Shown here piece after piece: positions 15,355 through 23,947 of a stretch of DNA of 32,029 nt. Position numbers and translations under genes: made by a program. A model generated the notes under the pieces. The model was not told the DNA's origin and ran no database searches. It was given only the letters and a program-made list of their open reading frames with translations. This stretch comes from JBOFSQ01 sp051651625 (GTDB lineage Bacteria > Planctomycetota > Planctomycetia > Pirellulales > Thermoguttaceae), in contig JBOFSQ010000089.1 in the NCBI GenBank assembly GCA_051651625.1, forward strand, positions 1 to 32,029, written 5' to 3'. Positions within the stretch are counted from its first letter, which is position 1. The number at the start of each line of letters is the position of its first letter.

Positions 15355-18300
15355 TCACGACAACCGCGAACGTTCGAGCTGCATGTTGAGTGCGAGGCCG
15401 CGAATTTCGTTCGTCAAAACGTCGAAGCTGGCGGGCGTGCCCGCTTCGAGCGTGTTCTCGCCCTTCACCATCGACTCGTAAATCTTGGTACGTCCTTCAA
15501 CGTCGTCGCTCTTGACGGTGAGAAGTTCTTGGAGCGTGTACGCTGCGCCGTATGCTTCGAGTGCCCACACTTCCATTTCACCAAACCGCTGACCGCCGAA
15601 ACGCGCCTTGCCGCCGAGCGGCTGCTGCGTGATGAGCGAGTACGGGCCAGTGCTCCGCGCGTGAACTTTGTCGTCAACAAGGTGATGCAATTTGAGCATG
15701 TAGATGTAACCGACGGTCGTCTCTTGTTCAAACGCCTCGCCCGTTCGCCCGTCGTATAACTGAACCTTGCCGTGTTTCGGCAGACCAGCTTCTTCGAGGC
15801 ACTTGTTGATGTCGCCCTCCGTCGCACCGTTGAAGACCGGCGTAATCGCTTGATAATCGAGCTTCGACGCGGCCCAGCCAAGGTGAGTCTCCAAAATCTG
15901 TCCGACATTCATACGACTCGGCACGCCGAGCGGATTGAGCATGATCTGAACCGGAGTTCCATCGGCGAGGAACGGCATGTCTTCACGCGGCAGAATCTTG
16001 GCGATGACACCCTTGTTACCGTGCCGTCCCGCCATCTTGTCGCCGACCGAAATGACACGCTTCGCCGCAATGTAAACTTTCACCGATTGAAGCACGCCGC
16101 GTTTGAGTTCGTCGCCGCGCTTCATCGTATTGATGCGACGATCACGCTCGTCGAGTGCAGCCTCAACGGCGTACCAGCGCGAAGCGTAAATCTCTTCGAG
16201 CTTCGCAAACTTCGCACTCTTGGGGTCGAGTTTGTTCGGCTCGATGAACCGTTCCAAACGGAACGACGACGCCTGTTCGGCGATGTATTTGTGGTTCTTG
16301 TCTTGCACCAAGTCGTTCCCGTCTTCATCGACGAGCGGCTTGCGCAGAACTTTTTCCATCTCCTCAATCATCGCGCCGAAGACCTCCGCGATCTGCTTGT
16401 TCCCATCTTTTTCGATGGTGGCAAGCTCGGCGTCGAACGCCTTTCGCTCCTCGTCGGTGAGACTCATTCTGCACGCGAATTTCTGCGTCCCGATGACGAT
16501 CCCCTCGATTCCCGACGGGACTTCAAGCGACTCGTTCTTGACATCTTCGCCCGCACGACCAAATATCGCGTGGAGCAATTTTTCTTCAGGCGTCAATTCC
16601 GTCTTCGACTTCGGCGCAACTTTGCCAACGAGAATGTCGCCGGGGCGAACATACGTTCCGATGTGGACAATTCCGCTGTCGTCGAGGTTGCGAAGCATTC
16701 GGTCGCCCACGTTCGGAATGTCGCGTGTGAACTCTTCGCGTCCGAGTTTGGTGTCACGAATATCGACGTCGTAGTCTTCGATGTGGAGCGAGGTGTAAGT
16801 GTCTTTTTGCACCAACTCTTCGCTGATGATGATCGCGTCTTCAAAGTTGAAGCCGTCCCAAACCATAAACGCGACCAGCACGTTTCGGCCAAGGCAAAGC
16901 TGTCCGCGGTGCATGCTTGCACCGTTGGCAATGATTTGACCTTCCTTAACTTTGTCGCCGAGGTTGACGCACGGCGTCTGGTTTTGACACGTCCGTTCAT
17001 TGAGACCGACGAACTTCCGCAGATTGTAACGGTCTACGACCTTTGCGTCCCCCGTCGCGGTCTTGACATCAATGTCGGTCTCGACTTCGATGTGCGTAGC
17101 ATCGACGTATATGATCGTCCCTTCGCGTTTGCAATGGACGAGCAGACTTGAGTTGTACGCGGCGTTGGCTTCGAGTCCGGTGGCGACGAGCGGCGGTTCG
17201 GGCACGAGAAGCGGCACCGCCTGCCGTTGCATGTTTGAACCCATCAAGGCGCGGTTGGCGTCGTCGTGTTCGAGGAACGGAATCAATCCCGCAGAAACAC
17301 CGACCATCTGACTCGGCGCGACATCAATATACTCAACCTGATCGGCTGGGATCGGATCGTAGTCGCCGCGATAACGAACGACGACAACTTTGCTGAGCGG
17401 GTCGGGCTGAATCACACCGTTTTCAATGATCGTGTCGGCGGGCGCGACGCGGACTTCGTGTTCTTCATCGGCGCGGAGCCAGTCGATTTTGTCGGTCAGT
17501 TTTCCTTTGTTAACTTTGCGATACGGCGCGATCAAAAAACCGAACTCATCGACGCCAGCGTAGAGTGCCATGCTGGCGATGAGGCCGATGTTCGTACCTT
17601 CCGGCGTCTCGATAGGACAGATTCGTCCGTAGTGCGACGAGTGAACGTCGCGCACGTCAAACCCCGCCCGTTTGCGGTTTAGACCGCCCGGGCCGAGTGC
17701 CGACAGACGCCGTTCGTGAGTGAGCATCGAGAGCGGATTGGTCTGGTCAACGACCTGCGAGAGTTCGCCGCGACCAAAGAAAAACTCTATCGCCGCAGAA
17801 ATACTCTTCTGGTTGACAATCTGTCGCGGCGTCGCTTCCGTCCCGCGTAGACTCATCCGTTCCTGCACCGTTCTGCGAAGTTTGAGGAACCCTTTGCGAA
17901 GTTCGTCGCTGGCGAGTTCGTCAATCGTTCGCAGACGACGATTTCCCAAGTGGTCGATGTCATCGACTTCTGCCGAGCGGTCGCCGCCCCAGAGCCGGTT
18001 GACATATAGAACCGCCTGAATAATGTCGCTCGGCTTTAGCGTTGTATCGTCGAGATCGACGTTGAGGCCGAGTTTGCGATTGATACGAAAACGCCCGACG
18101 CGCCCTAAACGGTAACGGTTGGCATCGTAGAACTTCTCGTCGAAGAGTGCCTTGGCCTTGTCGATTTGGGCCGGATTTCCGGGACGGAGCCGCTGATAGA
18201 TGCGGAGCAGTGCTTCTTCGTAGCTCTTCGTCTTGTCTTCTTCGAGCGAGTTGAGAATGAGACGATTCTTCGGCTCGTCCATCACTTCAATCTTCTTGAT

Positions 18301-19134
18301 GCCGGAAGCGCAGATCATCTCGGCCTTCGTCTTGACGATCTTCTCGCCCGCCGCCACGATCACTTCACCTTCCTTCTCCGAACCTTTCGGATAAGTGATC
18401 GTCGCTACGGAGACAAGTCCCTCGATTTTGGCGACGGCACTTGGCGAGTCGGTCTTGGCGACACGAGTCTCGTAAAACTGTTTTAGCAGATCGGCGTCTG
18501 TACTCAACTCCGGCGACATTGCACGGAGGAACATCATCATCGGGAGTTTGCCGCTCTGGTCGATTCGAACCGAGATCGACTCTTTCCGCGTGATGTGAAA
18601 CTCGATCCAGCTTCCGCGTTCGGGGATGACGCGACACGAAACGGTCTTGCGGTCGGTGTCGGCTTCGGTCACGAAGTCGATACCGGGGCTGCGGTGGAGC
18701 TGGCTTACGACGACGCGTTCGGCACCGTTGATGATGAACTCACCACCGCCGAGCATGATCGGCAGTTCGCCGAGGAAGACGTCTTCTTCGGACGATTCGT
18801 TCTCGCGGACGAGCCGCAAACGAACCTTGAACGGGCGTCCGTAGGTGAGCCGCAGTTGACGGCATTCGTCTGGTTCATAACGCGGTTTTTCGAGTTCGTA
18901 GTGGAGGTATTCGAGTCGGGAGGTTTTGTCGTAACTCTCGATGGGGAAGACTTCGCGGAGGACGGCCTCAAGCCCTTGGTTTTTACGATCCTTGGGCGGG
19001 ATACCTTCCTGTAGAAAACGGCGATAACTGTCCGTTTGGAGAACAGTCAGGTCGGGAATATCAAGTGCGACTTCCCGACTACCGAATTGGCGAACATCTT
19101 TGTAATCGAACCGACGCTGCGAGGGTGTGGCCAT
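15355..19134 (-). CDS. rpoB: DNA-directed RNA polymerase beta subunit
   Basis: This 1259-residue beta subunit is complete from FGSREVALDIPDL to LERSRLS. Landmarks are the fork and rifampicin region (ELSQVVDQTNPLSMLTHERR, then LSALGPGGLNRKRAGF), HYGRICPIETPEGTNIGL, the active-site DGFNFEDAI, and near the end HARSTGPYSLITQQPLGGKA. Relative to E. coli, positions 514, 515, 523 and 524 read V461, V462, M470 and L471, while D516, H526 and S531 are kept (D463, H473, S478). The usual partners are not adjacent: no rpoC follows and no rplL precedes. After the stop come repeats and birA; before the start is the divergent pilus ATPase. A candidate promoter is at 19291-19318. The stop TGA falls in a family D-like GTGAACG. 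Confidence 0.98.
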   Translation of the reverse strand: MATPSQRRFDYKDVRQFGSREVALDIPDLTVLQTDSYRRFLQEGIPPKDRKNQGLEAVLREVFPIESYDKTSRLEYLHYELEKPRYEPDECRQLRLTYGRPFKVRLRLVRENESSEEDVFLGELPIMLGGGEFIINGAERVVVSQLHRSPGIDFVTEADTDRKTVSCRVIPERGSWIEFHITRKESISVRIDQSGKLPMMMFLRAMSPELSTDADLLKQFYETRVAKTDSPSAVAKIEGLVSVATITYPKGSEKEGEVIVAAGEKIVKTKAEMICASGIKKIEVMDEPKNRLILNSLEEDKTKSYEEALLRIYQRLRPGNPAQIDKAKALFDEKFYDANRYRLGRVGRFRINRKLGLNVDLDDTTLKPSDIIQAVLYVNRLWGGDRSAEVDDIDHLGNRRLRTIDELASDELRKGFLKLRRTVQERMSLRGTEATPRQIVNQKSISAAIEFFFGRGELSQVVDQTNPLSMLTHERRLSALGPGGLNRKRAGFDVRDVHSSHYGRICPIETPEGTNIGLIASMALYAGVDEFGFLIAPYRKVNKGKLTDKIDWLRADEEHEVRVAPADTIIENGVIQPDPLSKVVVVRYRGDYDPIPADQVEYIDVAPSQMVGVSAGLIPFLEHDDANRALMGSNMQRQAVPLLVPEPPLVATGLEANAAYNSSLLVHCKREGTIIYVDATHIEVETDIDVKTATGDAKVVDRYNLRKFVGLNERTCQNQTPCVNLGDKVKEGQIIANGASMHRGQLCLGRNVLVAFMVWDGFNFEDAIIISEELVQKDTYTSLHIEDYDVDIRDTKLGREEFTRDIPNVGDRMLRNLDDSGIVHIGTYVRPGDILVGKVAPKSKTELTPEEKLLHAIFGRAGEDVKNESLEVPSGIEGIVIGTQKFACRMSLTDEERKAFDAELATIEKDGNKQIAEVFGAMIEEMEKVLRKPLVDEDGNDLVQDKNHKYIAEQASSFRLERFIEPNKLDPKSAKFAKLEEIYASRWYAVEAALDERDRRINTMKRGDELKRGVLQSVKVYIAAKRVISVGDKMAGRHGNKGVIAKILPREDMPFLADGTPVQIMLNPLGVPSRMNVGQILETHLGWAASKLDYQAITPVFNGATEGDINKCLEEAGLPKHGKVQLYDGRTGEAFEQETTVGYIYMLKLHHLVDDKVHARSTGPYSLITQQPLGGKARFGGQRFGEMEVWALEAYGAAYTLQELLTVKSDDVEGRTKIYESMVKGENTLEAGTPASFDVLTNEIRGLALNMQLERSRLS

Positions 19135-19290
19135 AGGTTATCTCGATATAGAGGTTTATCGAAGGGCGTAACGCCAAAAGTGCCGCTTACGCACCGCGAC
19201 GTTCATTCGCCCGTTGGGCAGACGTGGGGGGACAGATGGGCTGCGTACATGTGAGCATGAGGCCGTAGCCAAAAGAGACAATCGGCGGAA

Positions 19291-19318
19291 AGTTTACCCC
19301 GATAACGAAAGATGTCAA
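19291..19318 (-). promoter_or_regulatory. Candidate sigma-70 promoter for rpoB
   Basis: On the minus strand, TTGACA (19318-19313), a 16-bp spacer and TAAACT (19296-19291), about 155 bp before the rpoB ATG. It implies a leader of roughly 150 nt and shows that rpoB has its own promoter. Confidence 0.5.
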
Positions 19319-19493
19319 CCGAGGGGGGATTACTCAAGGCGATTGCCAGCAGTCCGCTAACAAGTTTCAAACTGGGGATTCTAGCGGAATCGCAGTTCAA
19401 TTTTAACCACGAGCGTCACAAACGTCTTCACGAAAACTCACGAAAGCCCTTCGTGTATTTCGTGCGGATTTTCGTGTGTTTCGTCGTTAAATT

Positions 19494-19556
19494 TACCACG
19501 GAGACACGGAGGGCACAGAGAGGATGAAACTCCGTGACCTCCGTGTCTCCGTGGTA
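19494..19556. repeat. 19-bp inverted repeat (CACGGAGACACGGAGG type)
   Basis: TACCACGGAGACACGGAGG (19494-19512) pairs perfectly with 19538-19556. It is preceded by an AT/CG-rich stretch full of TTCGTG words (19425-19490). Together with the two promoters, this is all I see in the 584 bp between the divergent rpoB and pilus ATPase genes. Confidence 0.65.
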
Positions 19557-19592
19557 AAAAGAAAAACTTGTTGGCGGACTGGTGAGTGTCTC

Positions 19593-19620
19593 TTGCCGAG
19601 ATTGAGATTGATTCTATAAT
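19593..19620 (+). promoter_or_regulatory. Candidate sigma-70 promoter for the pilus ATPase cluster, with structured leader
   Basis: TTGCCG (19593-19598), a 16-bp spacer and a perfect TATAAT (19615-19620). The leader then has two hairpins, CGACTCGC/GCGAGTCG (19636-19656) and GCAACCC/GGGTTGC (19681-19701). The second ends about 10 nt before the GGGAG ribosome-binding site, so it could affect translation. Confidence 0.55.
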
Positions 19621-19718
19621 CCCGCGTTCTGAAAACGACTCGCGGAGTGCGAGTCGCTCGGAAGTTTCGCAGTACAAACCGCAACCCGCAAACAGGGTTG
19701 CGTTCTTGGGAGTTCAAA

Positions 19719-20882
19719 ATGTCTGTTGATGAAAGCGCGCTTGCAGAACGGTACATCAAGCGTAAAAAAGATTTCGAGATCGACAAATACTACAGAGCTT
19801 GCGTCAAGGAATTGGCGAGCGACTTGCACCTCAAGGTCGGGCGGGCACCGCACCTTCGCGTTCGCGGCGACTTGCGTCCGCTCAATCGCGGGCCAATCGA
19901 AGACGAAGAGATGACGCGACTCATCCTCCCGACAATGGACGAACGCAACCGCCGCATCCTCAACGAAACCGGCGGTGCAGACTTCTCGCACCAATGCGAT
20001 GTCGATGGCGTTGCGTGGCGGTTTCGCGTGAACGTCCTTACGCAGATGGGACACCTTGGTCTCGTCGCGCGGCGAATCAACAACCAAATTCCGCCGCTAG
20101 AAAAACTCCACCTCCCGACCGTCCTCTACAATCTTTGTGAGTACGACCAAGGAATGGTGTTGCTCGCAGGCGTCACCGGTTCGGGAAAAAGTACGACCAT
20201 CGCGTCGATGCTGAACTACGTCAACAAGAAATGGCCGTACCACATCCTCACGCTCGAAGACCCGATAGAGTTTCTCTTCAAAGACGAAGTTAGTCTGATC
20301 AATCAGCGAGAAATCGGGCAAGACGTGTGCGACTTTGGTGTGGCGATGAAACACGCCGTCCGCGAAGACCCCGACGTTATGCTCGTCGGCGAAATGCGTG
20401 ACCGCGAGACGTTTGAGACTGCGATTCACGCCGCCGAAACGGGGCACTTGGTCTTCGGAACGATTCACGCTTCAAGCGCACCGAGTACGATTGGACGTAT
20501 TCTTGACTTGTTCCCGCAAGGGATGCACAAGGCGATTCGCAGCGCGCTTGCGTTTAACATGAAAGGTATCGTCGCGCAAAAACTTCTGCCGTCGTCGGAA
20601 GAGTTGCGAGTTCTCGACGGCACGACGCGCGTCCCGACGGTTGAGATTATGACGTTCAACGCGATCATCCGAAAACTGATTCTCGAAGAGAAAGACCAAA
20701 AACTCGACGACGCCATCCGCATCGGCGAACAAGAAGGGATGCAAAACTTCACCAAGAGCCTCAAAGAGTTGGTGTTCGCCAAAAAGATCGACCGCGCAAC
20801 CGCGTTTGAAGTCGCTCCAAACCTCGAAGCCCTCAAAATGGCTCTCAAGGGGATCGAAGTGAAAGAGCCGGGGATTTTGTAG
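19719..20882 (+). CDS. PilT-like type IV pilus retraction ATPase
   Basis: This 387-residue protein is a PilT/PilU-type secretion ATPase. It has SDLHLKVGRAPHLRVRG near the N-terminus, Walker A GVTGSGKS (151-158), Asp box LEDPIEF (179-185), Walker B DPDVMLVGEMRD (218-228), and the His box GHLVFGTIHASSA. The C-terminal FNAIIRKLILEEKD resembles the AIRNLIRE motif of retraction ATPases. It would hydrolyse ATP at the inner membrane base of a pilus or related machine. The start at 19719 is supported by GGGAG 6 nt upstream; an in-frame extension to 19647 would cross the leader hairpin. It is first in a six-gene same-strand run. No pilin, PilC or secretin gene is in view apart from the distant DUF1559 protein. 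Confidence 0.92.
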   Translation: MSVDESALAERYIKRKKDFEIDKYYRACVKELASDLHLKVGRAPHLRVRGDLRPLNRGPIEDEEMTRLILPTMDERNRRILNETGGADFSHQCDVDGVAWRFRVNVLTQMGHLGLVARRINNQIPPLEKLHLPTVLYNLCEYDQGMVLLAGVTGSGKSTTIASMLNYVNKKWPYHILTLEDPIEFLFKDEVSLINQREIGQDVCDFGVAMKHAVREDPDVMLVGEMRDRETFETAIHAAETGHLVFGTIHASSAPSTIGRILDLFPQGMHKAIRSALAFNMKGIVAQKLLPSSEELRVLDGTTRVPTVEIMTFNAIIRKLILEEKDQKLDDAIRIGEQEGMQNFTKSLKELVFAKKIDRATAFEVAPNLEALKMALKGIEVKEPGIL

Positions 20883-20903
20883 ACCCGTTACGGGTCAATT
20901 TGC
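20880..20903 (+). repeat. TAGACC-type stub at the pilus ATPase stop codon
   Basis: TAGACCCGTTACGGGTCAAT begins exactly at the TAG stop codon and contains the stem ACCCGT/ACGGGT. A similar TAGACCGGTTACGGGGCGAA begins at the argS stop (28992). Both resemble the family A terminus TAGACCTGTTCGG. Confidence 0.45.
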
Positions 20904-21001
20904 TGGCTTCGCCCTCCGCAACACCGTGGCCTCGATGGGCCACTAGCGTTTTGGTGCCGGAAATTCAAACCGGCTTCATAGATAATTGGAGGATTTTCGC
21001 A

Positions 21002-21679
21002 ATGTTAACGACGGAAGAAAACATTCAGATTATTTCGGAAGAGATACGTCTTCTGACGGCGGCGTACCGTGAACAAGAGCTGCGAGAGCTGCGATGGGCC
21101 GCAGAGCGCGACGAACGTGAAGCCAAATACGCCGCCGAACGCGACGAACGTGAAGCCAAGTACGTCGCAGAACGCATCAGATACGCCGCAGAACAAGCCG
21201 AGCGCGACGCAAAGTACGCCGCCGAACGCACCGCGCGAGACCGTGAGTGGAACAAGAAAGTCAACCGCTTGGACGACAACTGGGGACGCCTCGTCGAGGC
21301 GTTCGTCAACAACCAGATAGTGAAGCTGCTCCAAAGTATCGGAATTGCGGTGCAGAGGACGGTTCGTAACGTCAAGGACGACTCCATACGTCACTACGAG
21401 TACGACATCATCGCCATCAACGGTGACACGATTGTCATTTTCGAGGTGAAGACAACGCTCAATCCTGCCGACGTCGATTACTTCCTGATGAAGTTGCGGC
21501 AAGCGCGGGAGTGGTTGCCGGAGTACCGCGACAAGGTGATTTTGGGTGGCGTCGCTTATTTGCACGATAGAAAAGATGCGGTAAAGTTGGCACAAGAAGC
21601 TGGCCTCATCACTTGCATCGCGGCGGGGGCGAGTGCTGCGATTACCAGTCCCGCAGGGTTTCAGCCAAAACATTGGTAG
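21002..21679 (+). CDS. DUF3782-like coiled-coil PD-(D/E)XK protein
   Basis: This 225-residue protein has two parts. Residues about 28-85 form a charged coiled coil built from repeats of about 12 residues (AERDEREAKYAA and variants). Residues about 95-190 look like a PD-(D/E)XK nuclease-type fold: E99, Y-E-Y-D135 in a strand, then FEVK with E148 and K150, followed by a helix (LMKLRQAREWLPEY). This layout is common in proteins annotated DUF3782. Biochemical roles are not established for the family, so nuclease activity is only inferred from the motif. The ATG at 21002 has GGAGG about 9 nt upstream. It lies between two pilus ATPase-type genes on the same strand, with a 30-bp gap to the next gene, so it is probably in the operon, perhaps as an insertion. 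Confidence 0.8.
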   Translation: MLTTEENIQIISEEIRLLTAAYREQELRELRWAAERDEREAKYAAERDEREAKYVAERIRYAAEQAERDAKYAAERTARDREWNKKVNRLDDNWGRLVEAFVNNQIVKLLQSIGIAVQRTVRNVKDDSIRHYEYDIIAINGDTIVIFEVKTTLNPADVDYFLMKLRQAREWLPEYRDKVILGGVAYLHDRKDAVKLAQEAGLITCIAAGASAAITSPAGFQPKHW

Positions 21680-21709
21680 GCCGAGAAGAATTGAAACAGG
21701 AACAGAAAT

Positions 21710-23680
21710 ATGCAACGCTCGAAGTTTGTTTTGATTTTGTTTGCGTCACTCGTTTTGGCGTGCGTTTCCAATTCGCCGCTTTTTGCGCAGACATCTCTCA
21801 CGGAGATGAACGCCGTCAACTCGATTCAGTCTGGTATGGCGGCGGGGGACGCTGGTGCGGCACAGCAGGCTGGTGGCGGAGCCGGTGGCGGCGGTGCGCA
21901 AGACGGCGCAGCGGCGGGCGGCGTGTCGGCCAACGAAAAGCAGCACGCCGAAGCGATCCTCAAAACAGGTTGGTGGGGACCGGGCGGCTACTTCAGCATC
22001 ACGAAAATCATTCTGTTCATTCTCGTCTTCTGGTACTGGGTTTTCGTGTCAGACTGGGTGAACGGCGACATGGAACGGCTCAAAAATCCGAACCGCGAAA
22101 ACACCAACTTGATCAACGTTGGTATCAGCGTCGGTCTTGGTTTGGTCGCGTTTTTCATACCGATATTTTGGGTTGCGTTTCCGGCGTTTTTGCTCATTGT
22201 GATTACGCCGCCACTGCTCTACGCCAAGGCCCGAAACCAAACGCTTCAAGAGCACGAAAAAGTTCTCACACGCGACCACCTCGTTCACCTCTTCGCACGT
22301 TTCGTAAACATGTTCGGCGCGAAGATGAGTGTCAAAAAGCAGATGGCGTATGAAGGTGGCGCGCCGGTGGAGCTGAAACCGTCGGGGCAAAACGTTGACA
22401 ACAAAGAGCTGCAAGGACGACTCATCGTCGCACGAAATCATGCCGGTTTTAACTTCTTGCGTGACTACCTCTTCGACGGTCTCAACCGCGATGCTATCGC
22501 TGTGCTTTTTGACTATCAGGTTCAGCGAACGATTGTTCGCCACAATATCGACGGCGTTTGGCACGACGTTGCCGATGTCCCGCGTGTGACCGACAACCGC
22601 AAAGACAAAGAGGCCGCCGGAAAGTCGCGGCTGGAACTTGCGCTCGAATCGGCCAAGATGTTGGTTGGCGGAAACCCCGACGAACGAGCCAAAAAACAGA
22701 CCGGCACGTTCGTCACCGCGCTACGCAAAAAGACGCTTTTCGACACCGTGTTCACCGCGCAAGGCGTGCCGACGGGTGAACGTGTTCTGTTTGAGTTTAA
22801 CCGTCAAAAGGCGTCGCTGAAATCGCTCGACGAGTTGGGGATGTCCGCGAGCATGCAGACCGAACTTGTCAACCATCTCAACGCCAAGCAAGGATTTTTC
22901 GTCTTCGCCGCACCGGTCGCTGGCGGGCTGCGGACGACGATTACGATCTCGCTTCGCGCGAGCGACCGGTTCACGCGCGACGTTGCGTGCGTCGAAGACA
23001 AACGCAAGCCTTACGAAAACGTCGAGAATACGATGATGACTTTCTACGACTCGTTCGCTGGCGAGACGCCGATGACGGTCTTGCCCGACGTGTTTTTCAA
23101 AGAACCAAATGCGCTGATTCTCCACGACATGGTTAACGTTGAGACGTTGACGCGGTGCTGCGAAGAAGTTGAGAACGAGCGGCTCATTATCACGTCAAAT
23201 CGTGCGCGTGACTCGGTTGAAGCGGTTTATCGTTTGCTGGCGATGAAGGTTGCGCCGCCGCTTTTTGTGTCGAAGTTGACGGGCGTTTTGGCGGTAAGAT
23301 TGATTCGCAAATTGTGTCCAGATTGCAAGGAAGAGTACACGCCGTCGCCGCAGCTTTTGCAGCAGATTCGGGTTCCGGCGAGTGCGGTCAAGGGGCCGTT
23401 TTGCCGCCAGCGCGTACCGCTCCCCGAACACGAAGAGCGAAAACGCGGCCCGTGTCAAACGTGCAACGACATCGGTTACAAAGGCCGCACCGCGCTGTTT
23501 GAACTGATAACGTTCAACGAAGACATCCGCGCCGCGCTTTTGGGCAAGCCTGACCCTGCTGCTGTCCGCAAAGCGATTGAAGCGAGCAAACAACCCGGCT
23601 TCTTGCAAGCCGGACTCAACGCCGTTATGCAGGGAACAACGTCGGTCGAGGAACTGATGCGAGTGATGAAGACGCAGTAG
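21710..23680 (+). CDS. Membrane-anchored PilB/GspE-like protein with degenerate Walker A
   Basis: This 656-residue protein begins with a Sec signal peptide (about 1-27), then a Gly/Ala-rich linker (45-72) and membrane segments at about 97-114 and 134-170. The rest (about 200-656) aligns in pattern with PilB/GspE assembly ATPases and keeps the zinc-type pairs CPDC (536-539) and CQTC (582-585) and the GYKGRTALFELI motif. The ATP site is broken. Where GPTGSGKTTT is expected the sequence is APVAGGLRTT (401-410), and the Walker B area reads PNALILHDMVN with no acidic GE. It is therefore probably a non-hydrolysing, membrane-fixed paralogue that scaffolds or regulates a pilus/secretion motor, perhaps with the PilT-like protein upstream. 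That role is inference. The reading frame is intact, with no sign of recent decay. Confidence 0.85.
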   Translation: MQRSKFVLILFASLVLACVSNSPLFAQTSLTEMNAVNSIQSGMAAGDAGAAQQAGGGAGGGGAQDGAAAGGVSANEKQHAEAILKTGWWGPGGYFSITKIILFILVFWYWVFVSDWVNGDMERLKNPNRENTNLINVGISVGLGLVAFFIPIFWVAFPAFLLIVITPPLLYAKARNQTLQEHEKVLTRDHLVHLFARFVNMFGAKMSVKKQMAYEGGAPVELKPSGQNVDNKELQGRLIVARNHAGFNFLRDYLFDGLNRDAIAVLFDYQVQRTIVRHNIDGVWHDVADVPRVTDNRKDKEAAGKSRLELALESAKMLVGGNPDERAKKQTGTFVTALRKKTLFDTVFTAQGVPTGERVLFEFNRQKASLKSLDELGMSASMQTELVNHLNAKQGFFVFAAPVAGGLRTTITISLRASDRFTRDVACVEDKRKPYENVENTMMTFYDSFAGETPMTVLPDVFFKEPNALILHDMVNVETLTRCCEEVENERLIITSNRARDSVEAVYRLLAMKVAPPLFVSKLTGVLAVRLIRKLCPDCKEEYTPSPQLLQQIRVPASAVKGPFCRQRVPLPEHEERKRGPCQTCNDIGYKGRTALFELITFNEDIRAALLGKPDPAAVRKAIEASKQPGFLQAGLNAVMQGTTSVEELMRVMKTQ

Positions 23681-23704
23681 CGCGAACGATGAATGGAGTT
23701 TTGT

Positions 23705-23947
23705 ATGAGTTTAGCGTCTGTCACCCAAGAAGAGATTTGTGAACAAATCGAACGGCTGCCTTTATCGGCACGGGTTCACGTCGTTCAATTTGTTTTGCAA
23801 TCGTTGGCTAGTGAAAGTTTTCAGGATACATCACTCGCTTACCCGCTTTCGCGTCCGCGAGAACGCGAGTTTGGATTCCTCAAAACCAAAATTGAAATGA
23901 GTGACGACTTTGATGAACCGCTCGACTGCATGGCGGAGTACATGTGA
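23705..23947 (+). CDS. DUF2281-type antitoxin
   Basis: This 80-residue protein has an N-terminal helical segment (TQEEICEQIERLPLSARVHVVQFV) and a C-terminal acidic tail, MSDDFDEPLDCMAEYM. The tail matches the DDFDxPLxxFxEYM ending of DUF2281 antitoxins. Such proteins bind and block a PIN-domain toxin, and usually repress the operon. Met at 23705 is chosen over 23693 because GGAG lies 6 nt upstream. Its TGA overlaps the toxin ATG by one base (TGATG), so the pair is translationally coupled. It lies 24 bp after the PilB-like gene. Confidence 0.85.
   Translation: MSLASVTQEEICEQIERLPLSARVHVVQFVLQSLASESFQDTSLAYPLSRPREREFGFLKTKIEMSDDFDEPLDCMAEYM

Noticed and set aside
15772..17151. 459-codon open frame on the plus strand inside rpoB
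   Set aside because: It is antisense to conserved rpoB and shows no recognisable domain; long antisense frames are expected with this codon use.
21710..23680. PilB-like gene as a decaying pseudogene
   Set aside because: The frame is open over 656 codons, the zinc-binding pairs and C-terminal motifs are kept, and the added signal peptide and membrane segments suggest a maintained function.
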